The notes under the pieces: generated by a model
What the model saw: the letters and a program-made list of their open reading frames with translations, nothing else
The model's database searches: none
What the model was told of the DNA's origin: nothing
Position numbers and translations under genes: made by a program
Part shown: piece by piece, positions 44,500 to 55,323 of the stretch
Layout of the letters: each line of letters opens with the position of its first letter
Position numbering within the stretch: position 1 is the first letter of the stretch
Source of the DNA: Phycomyces nitens
Taxonomy: Eukaryota > Mucoromycota > Mucoromycetes > Mucorales > Phycomycetaceae
Assembly: GCA_022702545.1 (NCBI GenBank)
Contig: JAHRBC010000004.1
Location: 248,001 to 312,000 of the forward strand
Direction: 5' to 3'
DNA: 64,000 bases

Positions 44500-45355
44500 T
44501 TATGCTGTTCCTGAAGGAGGAGTATCAGAAGAGGCAGGAGGTTCCTGAGGCTTCTCGTTCTTCTTCAACTCTTCCGCCCGTTCCATATCTAAACGCTCCT
44601 TGGCTCTAACAACCTTTGACTGGAGATAGAATGATCCACCAGCCGCTGCATCGTTCACCTTGAACAAATGATCGTAATTCTATACAGAATTGAATATTAC
44701 TACTTGTTGACACCAATTGCCAGCCAATCCACAGTAATCCAAGAATATTCTACCTTTGTGAGCTGCGCAATGTCAGCCTCCTTTGTGACATTGAGAATCT
44801 GACAGGCTTCTTCAATAGACAATCCAGTCTTGCGAGTCAGCGCATCAACTGCACCCTCTTTAGCACCTCCACGGGCAGCAGCTACAGGTCCACCACCATT
44901 AGCAGCATCTATTCAACCAATAATATCAGATTCCCTGTGCATTTTACTTGCTCAAAATGCATTATGCAATAGTCTTTTGAACTGATTCTTGCTTAATTCC
45001 CATTCCATTTCTACTTACTGGCTGCTGCCTGCTTATAGGCGGCAATAAAGGCACGTCCCACGACTGTACCAACAGAGACAATGATTTGTGCGATCAAGCG
45101 GCCAGACTATACATTACACACAAGGCAGGTGCATACAAAATGCAGAATATTGTTAGAATGAAATTCCCTTTTGACCAAATTTGATCTCTGTCTCTCTTTT
45201 GGTGTGTGCACAACTGCAAGAAAAGTGAAAAGAAGAAGCAAGAGAAACGCCTATAGAGCTCAAGTCTATATACCCTCTATCTTTGAAGAGTAAAATAGAT
45301 CTTGCAAGGGCCTGCTCATTGAATATGTAGTGTGCGTTAAGCTCATGCTTACCAT
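44500..45355 (-). CDS. PAM16: Pam16/Tim16 (Magmas) mitochondrial import motor subunit
   Basis: Four exons in order: 45355-45353 (the ATG alone), 45106-45019, 44908-44754 and 44679-44500. They give 141 residues. Pam16 sits on the matrix face of the TIM23 translocase and restrains the J-protein Pam18 to control mtHsp70. The N-terminal hydrophobic helix reads [20 protein letters not shown], followed by [11 protein letters not shown]. The degenerate J-like domain is clear: [51 protein letters not shown], with no HPD motif, as in the family. A disordered Pro/Ser tail follows. The start was chosen because ATG followed at once by GTAAGC, joined over a 246-nt intron to TCTGGCCGC, gives M-SGRLIAQ, and no ATG lies near the second exon. 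Confidence 0.9.
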
Positions 45356-48300
45356 TTTGGAACCAGGGCGAATACGACCAAAATCTAGTGGCTTGCCTGC
45401 TTCCTTTTGTTTTCTGCAGGCCTGACACAAGACGGACTTTGTGGCGCACTTTAAATACTGGAGACCATCAATTGCAAGCAAGCATCAAATCTGTCTCTTT
45501 ATTTTTGTACTATGAATAAGCGTGTTGGCAGTCAATAAAGTTTATAAATATGTTTATTGTATACCTCTTTAATTATATATGTAAATATATAAAGAAACAG
45601 CTACATACATGTTTTGCAATGGAATTATATTTTATAGTCTACTGCAGACAAGAAATCCAGCTATTTATTATCAATTTAGACATACTTGGAGACTACAGTA
45701 AAGATATTTACTACTAGTAGTGATTTGGAAATAATCATTAATCAACGGTTATATGTATACGTATAAAAAGAGTCTGAAATATATTTTATTTGCCTGTTCA
45801 AATGGTCCAAATGGTTCAAATGGTCCAAATGTTCTTGTGGATGATTATTACACTGTTTTCCAAAGTTATGAAAAGCTATTAATACAATATAACAATGCTT
45901 TAAATACAAGGTACCCTAAAAAAAACAAGAATATATACCAGAATTCCATTCGAAAATATTGAATATTTACTTTTAAATGTTCAAAAATTAGGTTTCCAAT
46001 GAAAACAAACAATCTCCATGATTTTTAGCCAAAATAACTTGAACAATGAAAGAAAAGTCGCTCCAGTTTACACTTTCTTTCTTTTTTCCAAACCCGGATT
46101 TTAATTATTATTTTTCAGGCTTTTGGTTCAAATGCATCTCAAGTCGACCACTAAACCCCTTTAACTTACACTCTCGGATCAATAGACATGTTTGTAACCT
46201 GTGTGTAGGTGTATGCCACATTCAATTGTAGACTGCCTCGAGATAAATGATAAATATTGACTTTGAATGTCGAACATAAGCTTCTATTAATGATGAATAC
46301 AATGAGCTGCCTTTGCAAAACCCAATCGGCTTTTAGTCGTGTTTTGGAGAAAAAGACATCTATTTAAAACAATATGAAACTCAAAGTTTATTAAAAATAA
46401 CTTAATGTATGTTTATTGTGCAGTGCAGCTGTTGGTGCATAATATTACAATCAGTTCCATGTAAAAAATACTTTAATTTTGGAAGCACAATATTCATGAA
46501 AGGAGCTCTTTGGACTTTAGCAAAAAATATATATATGTGGTTCTTTTCAGAATATCTTTATTGATAAAGACTAGACTGAAATATTCAATATTTGAAAAGG
46601 ACTAAAAAAAGTTGCAAGGCAATCAAAGCTGTTGTGATGGACTTGATTGGTAGGAAACTGCTTGTGCCAACCGCAGCCAAGGTTAATTAGTAGGCATGGA
46701 AACCAAGGAATTAGTTAAAGACACCGCCCAGATATCTTGCTGTTGGAGGACTCGATTATTGTAATGGTTTTAGTGTGTTTTCCAAAAAAGGATGTGACCC
46801 TTTCATAAAACATGTCATATCTAAAATAGGAAATCAAGGGTCAGAAATCGATACCTGCCGTCCCTGATTTATTTTTTTATATACTAAACCAAATGTGAAT
46901 CTGTTGGAATTGGGCAGGAAGGATCGGTTACCTGCAGCCCTACGCCATTAGACAGTAAAGACCGATTTATAGCGTATTAGCAGACCCGTTGTCTCAAAAG
47001 GATGCCCTGAAGCAGTCTATTGCACTTTTTTTTGCCTTTGTCCAAATTATTTCACAATCTGGCTACTCAATTTTACCCGCCTTTACAGTCTCTCTGGAGA
47101 TTCTCCCCTTGGTCTTCCCATCTTACCCCTTTGTCAATTTTTCTTTCCCGTTCACTCGAAAGATTACTGTAAAAGGATTGAATAGGTTTCTTCTAGTAGG
47201 ATGGTCAAAGCGTCCCATGTTTTCCAGTTTATTCAGTAACAAAGTTGTAGACTTGAAGATTGTTGCAATTGTCTATTCATTTGTTTCTTCTTCTTCTTCT
47301 TCTATTTACCCCAGAAAAAAAGCTTTTTTATTACCAATTGACGCGAAAATAGAAAACTATAAAACGATATAAAATATCCCGGTTATTTACACGCCTTTTT
47401 TTTTATTCCCCCGTGCAAAACAGCCAATAGGCGTTTTGAGCGCAAAGATACATGTGGAGAGTATCTATCCTTTACTGTCGTGGTTTCCCTGTATATTATC
47501 TGGGGAATAAACCAGTATCAGATTGATAAATAAAATGTGTTACGACTCATACGGCCACCCAATCTAAGTACAGTTTGATGATTGTGTGAGTTACCATGGC
47601 AAAAATATTAATGATAATAAGTTTCTCAACCCTGGTCCAGGATATTCCGCGCAACCCCGCCGAATCCTATTGGTCACTGAAATACACGGAATGGGGCGGG
47701 CAAATTTACCGTGCCACGTTTGTGAACCTTGACAGCTTGTTGATATTCCCATGTAAGCCGAAACTCTGACTATGTAGTAAAGCTCAGGTTCCGTCCTTTA
47801 TTCAGGAACAGACAACAACCAAAAAAAAAAAAAGAGACATACTCTGATATGTCCATATTACAGCAGGAATCCAATGCCGATGGTGGTTTCTTGGGTAACA
47901 TCTGCCAAGACACGTTTTATAAATGTATTTCATATACCCCCTTGGCAACCAAATATTGTTATAATGCATCAAAAGAAGGTTATCTGGAATCAATTTTCAG
48001 TCAAATTTGTCAATTGTACTCTAACTCTGGAATTTTATTTAGTAGATCTCTGTTTCTTATAATTACTACATCATCACTATAAACCAGATCGATTAATATT
48101 CTTACATATATAGTCAACTACGTCTTATATTTCATCTTTCTGCTTTCAAATCCGTCCTAAACTGGGTTACAGATCTGATCTCTAAATTCTCTAAACTCGT
48201 TCTTACTAAATAAAGAACCATGGATGATGACAGTGAGGATCCTTGATAAAATGTTCAAAAAAGAAAAAGAAGACAAACATCTGCAAGTTGTCGATAATGT

Positions 48301-48556
48301 ATGAATCTTAGAGAACTATAATAATGTGAATCTATATACCAACAAGACGTTCAAGTCAATAAACGGATGAATTAGCAAGTGTTTCCAAGACATATTATCC
48401 CTTTTTTTTTAAAAGTCAAAAGTGAATATCCCAAAGAACCCTGACAGGCCAATAAGAAAATTGCAAGACTTTTACAGTGTCTAACCCGCTGAGTTTGTCC
48501 ATAACCTGACAAAATTAGAAGAAAAAAAAAAGGACCTTTTTTTTTTCATTACTTTT

Positions 48557-48565
48557 TATAAAAAG
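48557..48565 (+). promoter_or_regulatory. Candidate TATA box of the hexose transporter gene
   Basis: TATAAAAAG lies 87-95 bp upstream of the ATG, followed by a CA repeat in the presumed leader. Confidence 0.45.
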
Positions 48566-48615
48566 GTCCTCTTTTAGCTGTAATACCTTTTATTTTATTC
48601 TTTTATTCCTCACAA

Positions 48616-48639
48616 CACACACACACACACACACACACA
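48616..48639. repeat. (CA)12 in the leader of the transporter gene
   Basis: An uninterrupted CA run ending 12 bp before the ATG at 48652. Confidence 0.92.
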
Positions 48640-48651
48640 ACCATTCATAAT

Positions 48652-50268
48652 ATGAATTCCAAAGACGCCAAATTACGGCCTTTTGTCATCATCTGCGTAA
48701 TTATCGCGAGTCTTGGTGCCTTGAACAACGGTTTCAATACCAGTGCCCTGAATATTCCAGGGAATTCCGTTAAAAGCTGTCCCGGAGTAGATGCCGGTGT
48801 TATTACATATTATCCCAATTCTTCCCTTCCTCAATGTATTCCTATGGGAGACTGGATTTGGTAAGTGATTTAATAAACAAGAATGAAAACAACGGTAAAC
48901 TCATCAATACTTACAATTTTACTTTATAGGGGTGTAGCTACTGGCATGTTTGCCGTCGGTGGTCTCGTAGGAGCAATGATCTCTGGCCCAGCCGCGGAAA
49001 AATTGGGTCGTCGTGATTCTATGCTCGTCCTCAATATCTCCTTTTTCATCGGTGCCGTTCTCCTCTCGACCTCCACAACGAGCGCCCAATTCGCCATCGG
49101 CCGTATTTTTGTTGGTATTGGATCAGGTTTCATGACCGTTGTGATCTCAATGTACATTGCCGAAATCTCTCCCCCTGCGTATCGTGGTGCCCTTGGTTCT
49201 TTCCTTCAACTCTTCATGACTATTGGTATTCTTATTATCGAGTGCATTGGTATTGGCCTCTCATCTGCCATTGGATGGCGTGTCGTAACTGTCATTACTA
49301 TTGTGCCTGCCATTGTCCAGATGATTTGCTTGCCTTTCTGCCCTCGTTCTCCCCGTTGGTTGATCAACCAAAACCGTATTGACGAAGCCCGCACACAGCT
49401 CCTCCGTTTGCGTAATGGAGACATTGAAGAAGAGTTTGCAGACATGATTCTCGGTCTCACAAAGGGTGGAGGAAAGAAAGCCCCCGTTGATGTCGATGCC
49501 TCTGCATCAAACGATGTTGACAAGGACTCTGCTACTTCTGGATTTGATAACAGACGCCAAGAGGCCTCCAATGAACCTTTTGAAGGAGAAGTCAGTCTGA
49601 CCTTTTTGCAGGTCATGTCTATTCCTGTTCTCGCCTTGTTGACTATGAAGATGATGGTTGTCCATGCCTCTTCTCAGATTTCTGGTATTAATGCTGTCAT
49701 GTACTACTCTACAACCATTTTCGAAGTATCGTTTGATGACGATGCCAAGTACGTTACCCTTGGTGTTTCTGCCCTCAATGTCTGTATGACTTTTGTTGGT
49801 CTTGCTCTTGTCGATCGTCTTGGTCGTAAAATGCTCTTGTTAATCTCTGCCATTGGCATGTGTATCTTTGCCGTTGTCATGACCATCTCCCTGATCTATA
49901 CCGTCTCTGCTCTCCAGGTTGTTTGTATCATGATGTTTGTTGCTTCTTATGCCGTTGGTCTGGGCATGATTCCTTTTATTATCACTGCTGAAGTCTACCC
50001 CACTTATGCTGTCGGTGCTGCCTCTTCTGCTGCCTTGGTTATAAACTGGCTTTGTAACTTTATCATTGGTCTCGTATTCCCTGCTCTCCAAAGTGCCTGT
50101 GGCTCCTATGTCTTCTTGATCTTTGCCGGTATCTGTTTCTGTATCGCAATCTTCATCTTCTTCTTTGTACCCGAAACAAAGCGCAAGTCTATCGAGGAGT
50201 TGGGCAAAGAACTCGGATGGGCTAACCTTGACCTCGAGACTCTTTTGGCCAAGAAAGAAAAACACTAG
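48652..50268 (+). CDS. Hexose transporter, MFS sugar-porter family
   Basis: Two exons, 48652-48860 and 48930-50268, give 515 residues with twelve predicted helices. Sugar-porter signatures: GALNNGFNTSALNIP in helix 1 (family form GYDxxxxG is altered), PAAEKLGRRDSM, RIFVGIGSGFMTVVISMYIAEISPPAYRGALG, SQISGINAVMYYST (the QQxxGxNxxxYY sugar-binding block, reading SQISGIN), LVDRLGRKMLLL, and the C-terminal PETKRKSIEEL. It moves glucose or related hexoses across the plasma membrane. The central cytosolic loop (KGGGKKAPVDVDASASNDVDKD) is longer than usual. Codon use is strongly biased to C and T endings, and it has a TATA box and CA-rich leader, all consistent with high expression. The helix-1 region and loop between helices 1 and 2 resemble the animal GLUT layout more than yeast Hxt. 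Confidence 0.93.
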
Positions 50269-51270
50269 GTCTAGATGCCAGTTATTCCCACATGTCTCCA
50301 CCTTTATTGTTACTCTTTAAAGAGTATCTGGTTATTATAATTACTTTCATACCGGCACAGGCCATTTCTTGTAGACCAATCGATTCATATCACTTCACAA
50401 GTTCTGTATCTTTTTTTATTTATTTTATTCTTATTATTATTCAGCATTGAATCAAATGCTACAGTGTAAATTACCTCTTTTTTTTCCCCTAGTTTATTTT
50501 GCTTTATGACTTTACCAATAGTGTTTTATTTTCTCTTTAAACAAATACAAACACTTTGCAAACCAAATGTTTATATATCTTACACATGCTCTTATTTGTA
50601 ATGTAATATTTATTGCTATATCACAGTTGTTGTTAGACATGGATTGTGGGTGAAAAAGGGTTATTTACATGGCCAGCCTCTATTCTACTTTTTTGAAATC
50701 ATGATACAGAAACCATGTCGCTGTATGCCAATAAAGACGGCACCAAGGCAACCATTGGTAGAATCGAGACAATTGAAGATGTTATTAGCCTTATTCAAAG
50801 TACAACAAAAGTAGCTGTGTATCTTGTATATTTGAACAAATTCAAAGAAACCATTATTGAGTTTGCTCAAAGGATGACTGGGATATCTGCCCAAAATACC
50901 AACTAGTATGAGGTCAGAACTTGAGTTATCTAAAGGCTTCAAGCCAAAGTAGACTGGCGGAATGGCCTTGGAAGCTCATATATACATATATATATATAAC
51001 TTTTAGTCGCCATGGTCTTTACCAGTTCATGTAGGATGAAATGTCTGCAGTAGGAGTACCAAAAGCATAATAACTCCTTCCTTATTTGGATAACGTCAAA
51101 ATGGTTTTGTGAGAGAGCCACCCTTGATAATTTATATTTTTGTAATACAAGATTGTACAATACTTGTGCCGTATATTACTAGTGTGCTAGTGTTTCAGCT
51201 GGGAAAACCATAGACTTATCAATGGGTTGTTTTCAATGTATATTTTTTTCTTTTTGAAATAGACCGCTTG
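50269..51270. other. Spacer upstream of the recombinase relic
   Basis: No supportable gene. The frame at 50715-50906 may be remnant coding sequence but matches nothing I can name. Confidence 0.45.
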
Positions 51271-52582
51271 AAAATGGTATCATCTTTTGAGATTCCATCG
51301 AGAGGCCCATTTTCCGCATATTTTTAAGCGGGAGAACTGGTACAACACCTTTTTGTTCACAAAGAAAGATTCTACCGATCGGATCTCATACGACGAGCAA
51401 GCCAAAATCTACCGTGAAGCCTTCCACGATGTTAGGATCCATTCATCAAAGGTGACCCACATTGACAGAAAAAGTGCCATCAAGGTGTGCCCGGTGATTA
51501 GCAACGGCAAGTTGGACGGTGGGGAAGTGATCGTATGGTTGGATCCTATATTGCTGGTCTTCCTGTCAAGGCAATCAAGGTTCTGGCAGGGTTTACTGCT
51601 CGGGAAGGCGACTACTTCTTGGATCGATCCATAATGAATCCTGCAGAGAGCTTGGAAAAGCAGGTTTTCCCCGAGGTAGAGACTTGGCTAGAGAAGTTCA
51701 AAAGCGAAGATGTTGAGAAAGACATTGCTGGTCTCAAATTTCTTATACTTTTGAAGTATTTGCGAAAGGTTCTTCTCCAGGTAATATATATAAAAAGTTT
51801 ATTATGAATATGGATATTATGGATTGATTTGCTAACCTTTATTCATGCATTTATTCAATCCAATCAAATAGGACTCTGTCGTGCTGAAGCAGAAGTACCC
51901 TGACCATTACCTTTGGTCTGCTCCTTTATTCTCTACCACTAAGTACAGAGAATTTGAGAATCTCCAGCTCGCATCAGTGATAAAGAGCCAAGAAAGGTTT
52001 GGTGTGGGCAGCCACCTGGAAACAGTTGCACCAGAGATTGCAGCCGTCTTGAAGACCGGTCTTGATTCTGTACATGCAACAATGCATGCGATCCAAGCCC
52101 AAGTCCAGTCTGGTTTTTCTGGCATACGAGACGATAACCAGGCCCTCAAGGCAAATCTTGTAAATGTGCTCAATGCAGCCGCAAGCAGCATTGCATCGGT
52201 GCAGCAAACAGCCATCTCTTCCCTGTCACCACCAATCCCACTATCAGAACCTCAAGAAGCAACCGAAACCTCTCAAGTACCACAGTACAAAATGAACCGC
52301 AAATTCGTCACTGTGCCTGACATATGGAGAGAGTACAGCATTGGTATCATGGACCAACCTTCAGTTTGGTCACTCGAAGCTGAACATGGCGCTGGCTGGA
52401 GAAAAGACCGTTCAGAATCACGATTCTTCAGTAGACGGATGGTCTTGGTGAAAGAAGTTGAGAAGATTGCGGTAGAAAACCATATTTCGTGCGAAGAGGC
52501 AGCAATGGTTCTCGAAAGGCGTAGGATAGAAATGAAGGCATCTTTGGATAAGCTCAGAAAGAGCATATCTAACCAAGATTAA
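51271..52582 (+). pseudogene. Broken Ndc10_II/GCR1_C protein (Crypton-type tyrosine recombinase descent)
   Basis: Two pieces, 51271-51780 and 51872-52582, are joined by a good GT-AG intron. The first resembles the recombinase-like CBF3/Ndc10 domain: HFPHIFKRENWYNTFLF, SYDEQAKIYREAF, the H-x-x-R box SKVTHIDRKS, GRWGSDRM and SYIAGLPVKAIKVLAGF with the candidate Tyr, then REGDYFLDR. The second has a variable middle and a C-terminal GCR1_C domain: VTVPDIWREYSIGIMDQPSVW, WRKDRSESRFFSRRMV. The N-terminal core-binding half is missing, with a TGA just upstream of 51270. Between the HxxR box and GRWG the frame shifts by one and a TAG interrupts it (about 51485-51520). The last 233 codons stay intact and could still be expressed. 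Proteins of this type are common in Mucorales. Confidence 0.7.
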
Positions 52583-52768
52583 CTTGCAAAAAATTCTCAA
52601 AATAAATATATACTTGTTCTTTTACCATATCATTTTTGACCAATGCAAAGTATTTATCCCAAATAACACGGACAAAAAAAGAGAGAGACTATTTTCTTTT
52701 TCCACATAAGAACCATAGTTTTTGCTTTATTTATTTATTTATTGGGTAATTTTTATACAAGAATCTAT

Positions 52769-54938
52769 CTATCCTTGTCTTTGACTACAAGTGCAATCGA
52801 GTTAGTTGTCAATAAACTCTGTTATATTCAAAAATTACTTACCGAGGAGCGCATCGAATGATATTATCCACTCTGAGGATCATCTCTGCTGCCTCTGATG
52901 CAGACAACAACACCTGTTTCTTGAGCTTGAACGATTCTGTAATACCAAGAACTCTGACATCCGAAACCTTGCCCTCAACCATGTCCAAACCACTTGTAGA
53001 CTTTCCTTCATAGTGAGCAGCTCTAAGCTGGGCAACAAGCTCCGAAGAATCGAAACCAGCATTGTCGGCCAGGATAGTGGGCATCTGACGGAGTGCCTTT
53101 GCAAAGGACTCGGCAGCAATAGCCTTCTTGCCAGCAGTCTTGGCAGCAACCTCATCAACAGCCTTGGACATCAACATCTCGGAACAGCCACCACCCAACA
53201 CAGTGCGAGGCTCTTTGACGGTCTGGGAAAGGACAGAAAGAGCATCGTGAAGAGAACGTTCGGCCTCATCCAAGAGTTGCTGGGTAGCACCACGGAGTAC
53301 AATGGTGCATGCTTCACCAGCAGCAACACCAGAGAACTTGATGAGCTTATCTTCACCAATGATAATCTCCTCAATCAAATCGCAGTGGCCAAGCTGAACA
53401 AGCTCGGGGTGGTCAAAGGTTGATGCAATCTCACCACCAGTAACAAGAGCAAGACGCTCAACACCCTCAAAGTCAGCGTGTTCAATGGTTGCAACACCGG
53501 CATCAGCAAGAAGCTGTTCGGGCCAGTTGTAGATCAACTGACGGTTCACGAAGCAGTTGACACCGTGAGCCTTGATCTTGTCAACCTTGACCTTCATCTT
53601 GTTACGTTCAGCACGTTCCAATTCAGCAAGCTTGCCGGTGGCGTCAACACGAACACGGGCACCAAAGACCTTGATCTTGTCAGTATCCATGGCTAAATTT
53701 CACACACGCGTATATATATGTTTTTGTTAGCCTCGAGATCTCTCTAGTATCTAAAAGAAAAGAAGAAGACTTACGGGTGTTGGCAATCAGAATAGTAGCA
53801 TTCTCAATACGCTTGGGGCAGTTGACACCAATCTTCTTGTCAAGAATGAAGCCTATTATCACATAGTTTTCCAATAAATCAGTTGATCTGTAATGTTGCT
53901 TGTCTGTCTGCAAGTCAAAGATCTGTCAATCGCTTACCTTCATCAAGGTAAGAGTCCATAAGCTTTCCTCCAGGCTTCTTGATGATCTGAATGTGCTCAA
54001 GGTTGGTAGATCCCTTGAGACGAAGGACGGCATCGACAGCCAATTTGGAAAAGTACTCCTTGTCTTGAGACAAAACCTTGGAACTCAAGGTAGTCTTGGC
54101 AATGTTGATCAAGTCCTCACGGAAAGCAGCCTTGTCCATGCTGTGGTCAATTGCGCTCTTTTCGAGAATATTGTAAGCAGCAGCAGATGCAAGGCGGTAA
54201 CCCTCAATAATGGTCTGGGGGTGAATACGCTGATTGACAAGACGTTCGGCCTCGCGCAACAACTCGGCGGCCAAAACACAGACGGAGGTGGTACCATCAC
54301 CAACTTCATCATCTTGAACCTTGGAGATGTTCACAAGAACTTTTGCAGCAGCATTGTCCAGAGCAATGGACTTTAGGATGGTGGCACCATCGTTTGTCAC
54401 CAAGATTTCACCAGTGGTAGCAGATTGCAAGATTTTGTCCTTTTAAAATAAAAAAATAAAATAAAGGATGATGAGATTACAGGTTTGAAGACGTTAATCA
54501 AAAAAGCTCTTCATCTTGTATACCACGCCCATTCTCTCTTTATAATCATTTTGTTTTTTGTTTTTGTTTTTATATACACATCTTGTGAACAAACGTAACC
54601 AACTTTAATAAAAAGAGAATAAGATGCTTACCATGCCTTTGGGGCCCAATGTGCTCTTTACAAGATCACCGACAGCGATCGCGCCAATGAAGGATGACTA
54701 GATTGTGGTTATTGTTAGGGATGATGGCCTAGGACAAGATGTGCTCAAATATACAAAGGGTATCTTACCAAACGGGCGTTCTCAGCCTTCTCCTCACTGG
54801 CCTGATCCTGGAAGATCTGTACTGGTGCTAAAGACTGAGATGGCAAGGGTGCAGATATAAAGAAAAAGGTTAATAATGAGAGGATGATGGTTGGACTTTA
54901 GAGAGTTCTGGATGACGCTGGCTAATAAACCTTACCAT
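52769..54938 (-). CDS. CCT2: T-complex chaperonin CCT, beta subunit
   Basis: Exons in order: 54938-54936 (ATG alone), 54834-54769, 54697-54632, 54439-53938, 53852-53775, 53692-52843, and probably 52784-52769. They give 526 residues. CCT is the cytosolic eight-subunit ring that folds actin and tubulin using ATP. Group II chaperonin signatures: [72 protein letters not shown] and [36 protein letters not shown] and [13 protein letters not shown] identify the beta subunit. If the last intron is not removed, the protein ends at a TAA at 52841-52839 (522 residues, ...CAPR). A TGACGTC site lies about 100 bp upstream of the ATG. Codon bias is strong, as expected for an abundant protein. Confidence 0.95.
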
Positions 54939-55323
54939 CTTAACTTAGATGATGAAGACAAGCTGTCAAAAAAATATGAAAAAAGGTGAACGCGTTTGAA
55001 ATTTTTGCTTGGGGGTTACTCGAAGCGGAATATGTGACGTCGATAATGTATGCCTCATGGCAACCATGAAAGCACGTTCACGGTTGCCGCTTTCCTTCAA
55101 CACTCACGGACCTTGGAACTTTGGATTTATATCTTTGTAGACAATAGTAGGATTGTGTAATAGGGTAGAATGGAATGAAATAAATATGATATGTAGCTGT
55201 ATAATTACACGTCTGGATACACGAAATAAAGAATAATAAGAAGGGGAGGTTCAATAGAGAAATGCTGTACAAGAAGAAAGGGAATTAAAGTGTAAAAAAA
55301 AAGAATTATTTTTTCTAATGCCC
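54939..55323. other. CCT2 promoter side and MBP1-like 3' side
   Basis: Short spacer. It holds a CRE-like TGACGTC and a CATGGCAACCATG motif, both near CCT2. No gene. Confidence 0.5.
55034..55041. promoter_or_regulatory. CRE/ATF-like site upstream of CCT2
   Basis: GTGACGTCG contains the TGACGTC core bound by bZIP factors of the ATF/CREB type, about 96-103 bp upstream of the CCT2 ATG. This is a motif match only. Confidence 0.35.

Larger units (their letters stand above)
45356..48651. other. Long intergenic region
   Basis: 3.3 kb without a supportable gene. Short frames (45753-45962, 46046-46231, 46989-47372, 47849-48082) are low in complexity or begin at alternative codons. Several AT-rich tracts are present. 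The last 100 bp is the promoter and leader of the hexose transporter. Confidence 0.5.

Noticed and set aside
46989..47372. 127-residue frame between PAM16 and the transporter
   Set aside because: It starts at TTG, is rich in Phe/Ser from T-rich sequence and has no splice support or family match.
50941..50975. Stretch resembling the 5' half of a tRNA (GACTGGCGGAATGGCC)
   Set aside because: No B-box GGTTCGA or 3' acceptor half follows; I found no complete tRNA gene anywhere in the window.
51480..51520. A 17-nt GT...AG segment that would repair the frame of the recombinase relic if spliced
   Set aside because: Far below any known spliceosomal intron length; a one-base frameshift plus a CAG-to-TAG change explains the break better.
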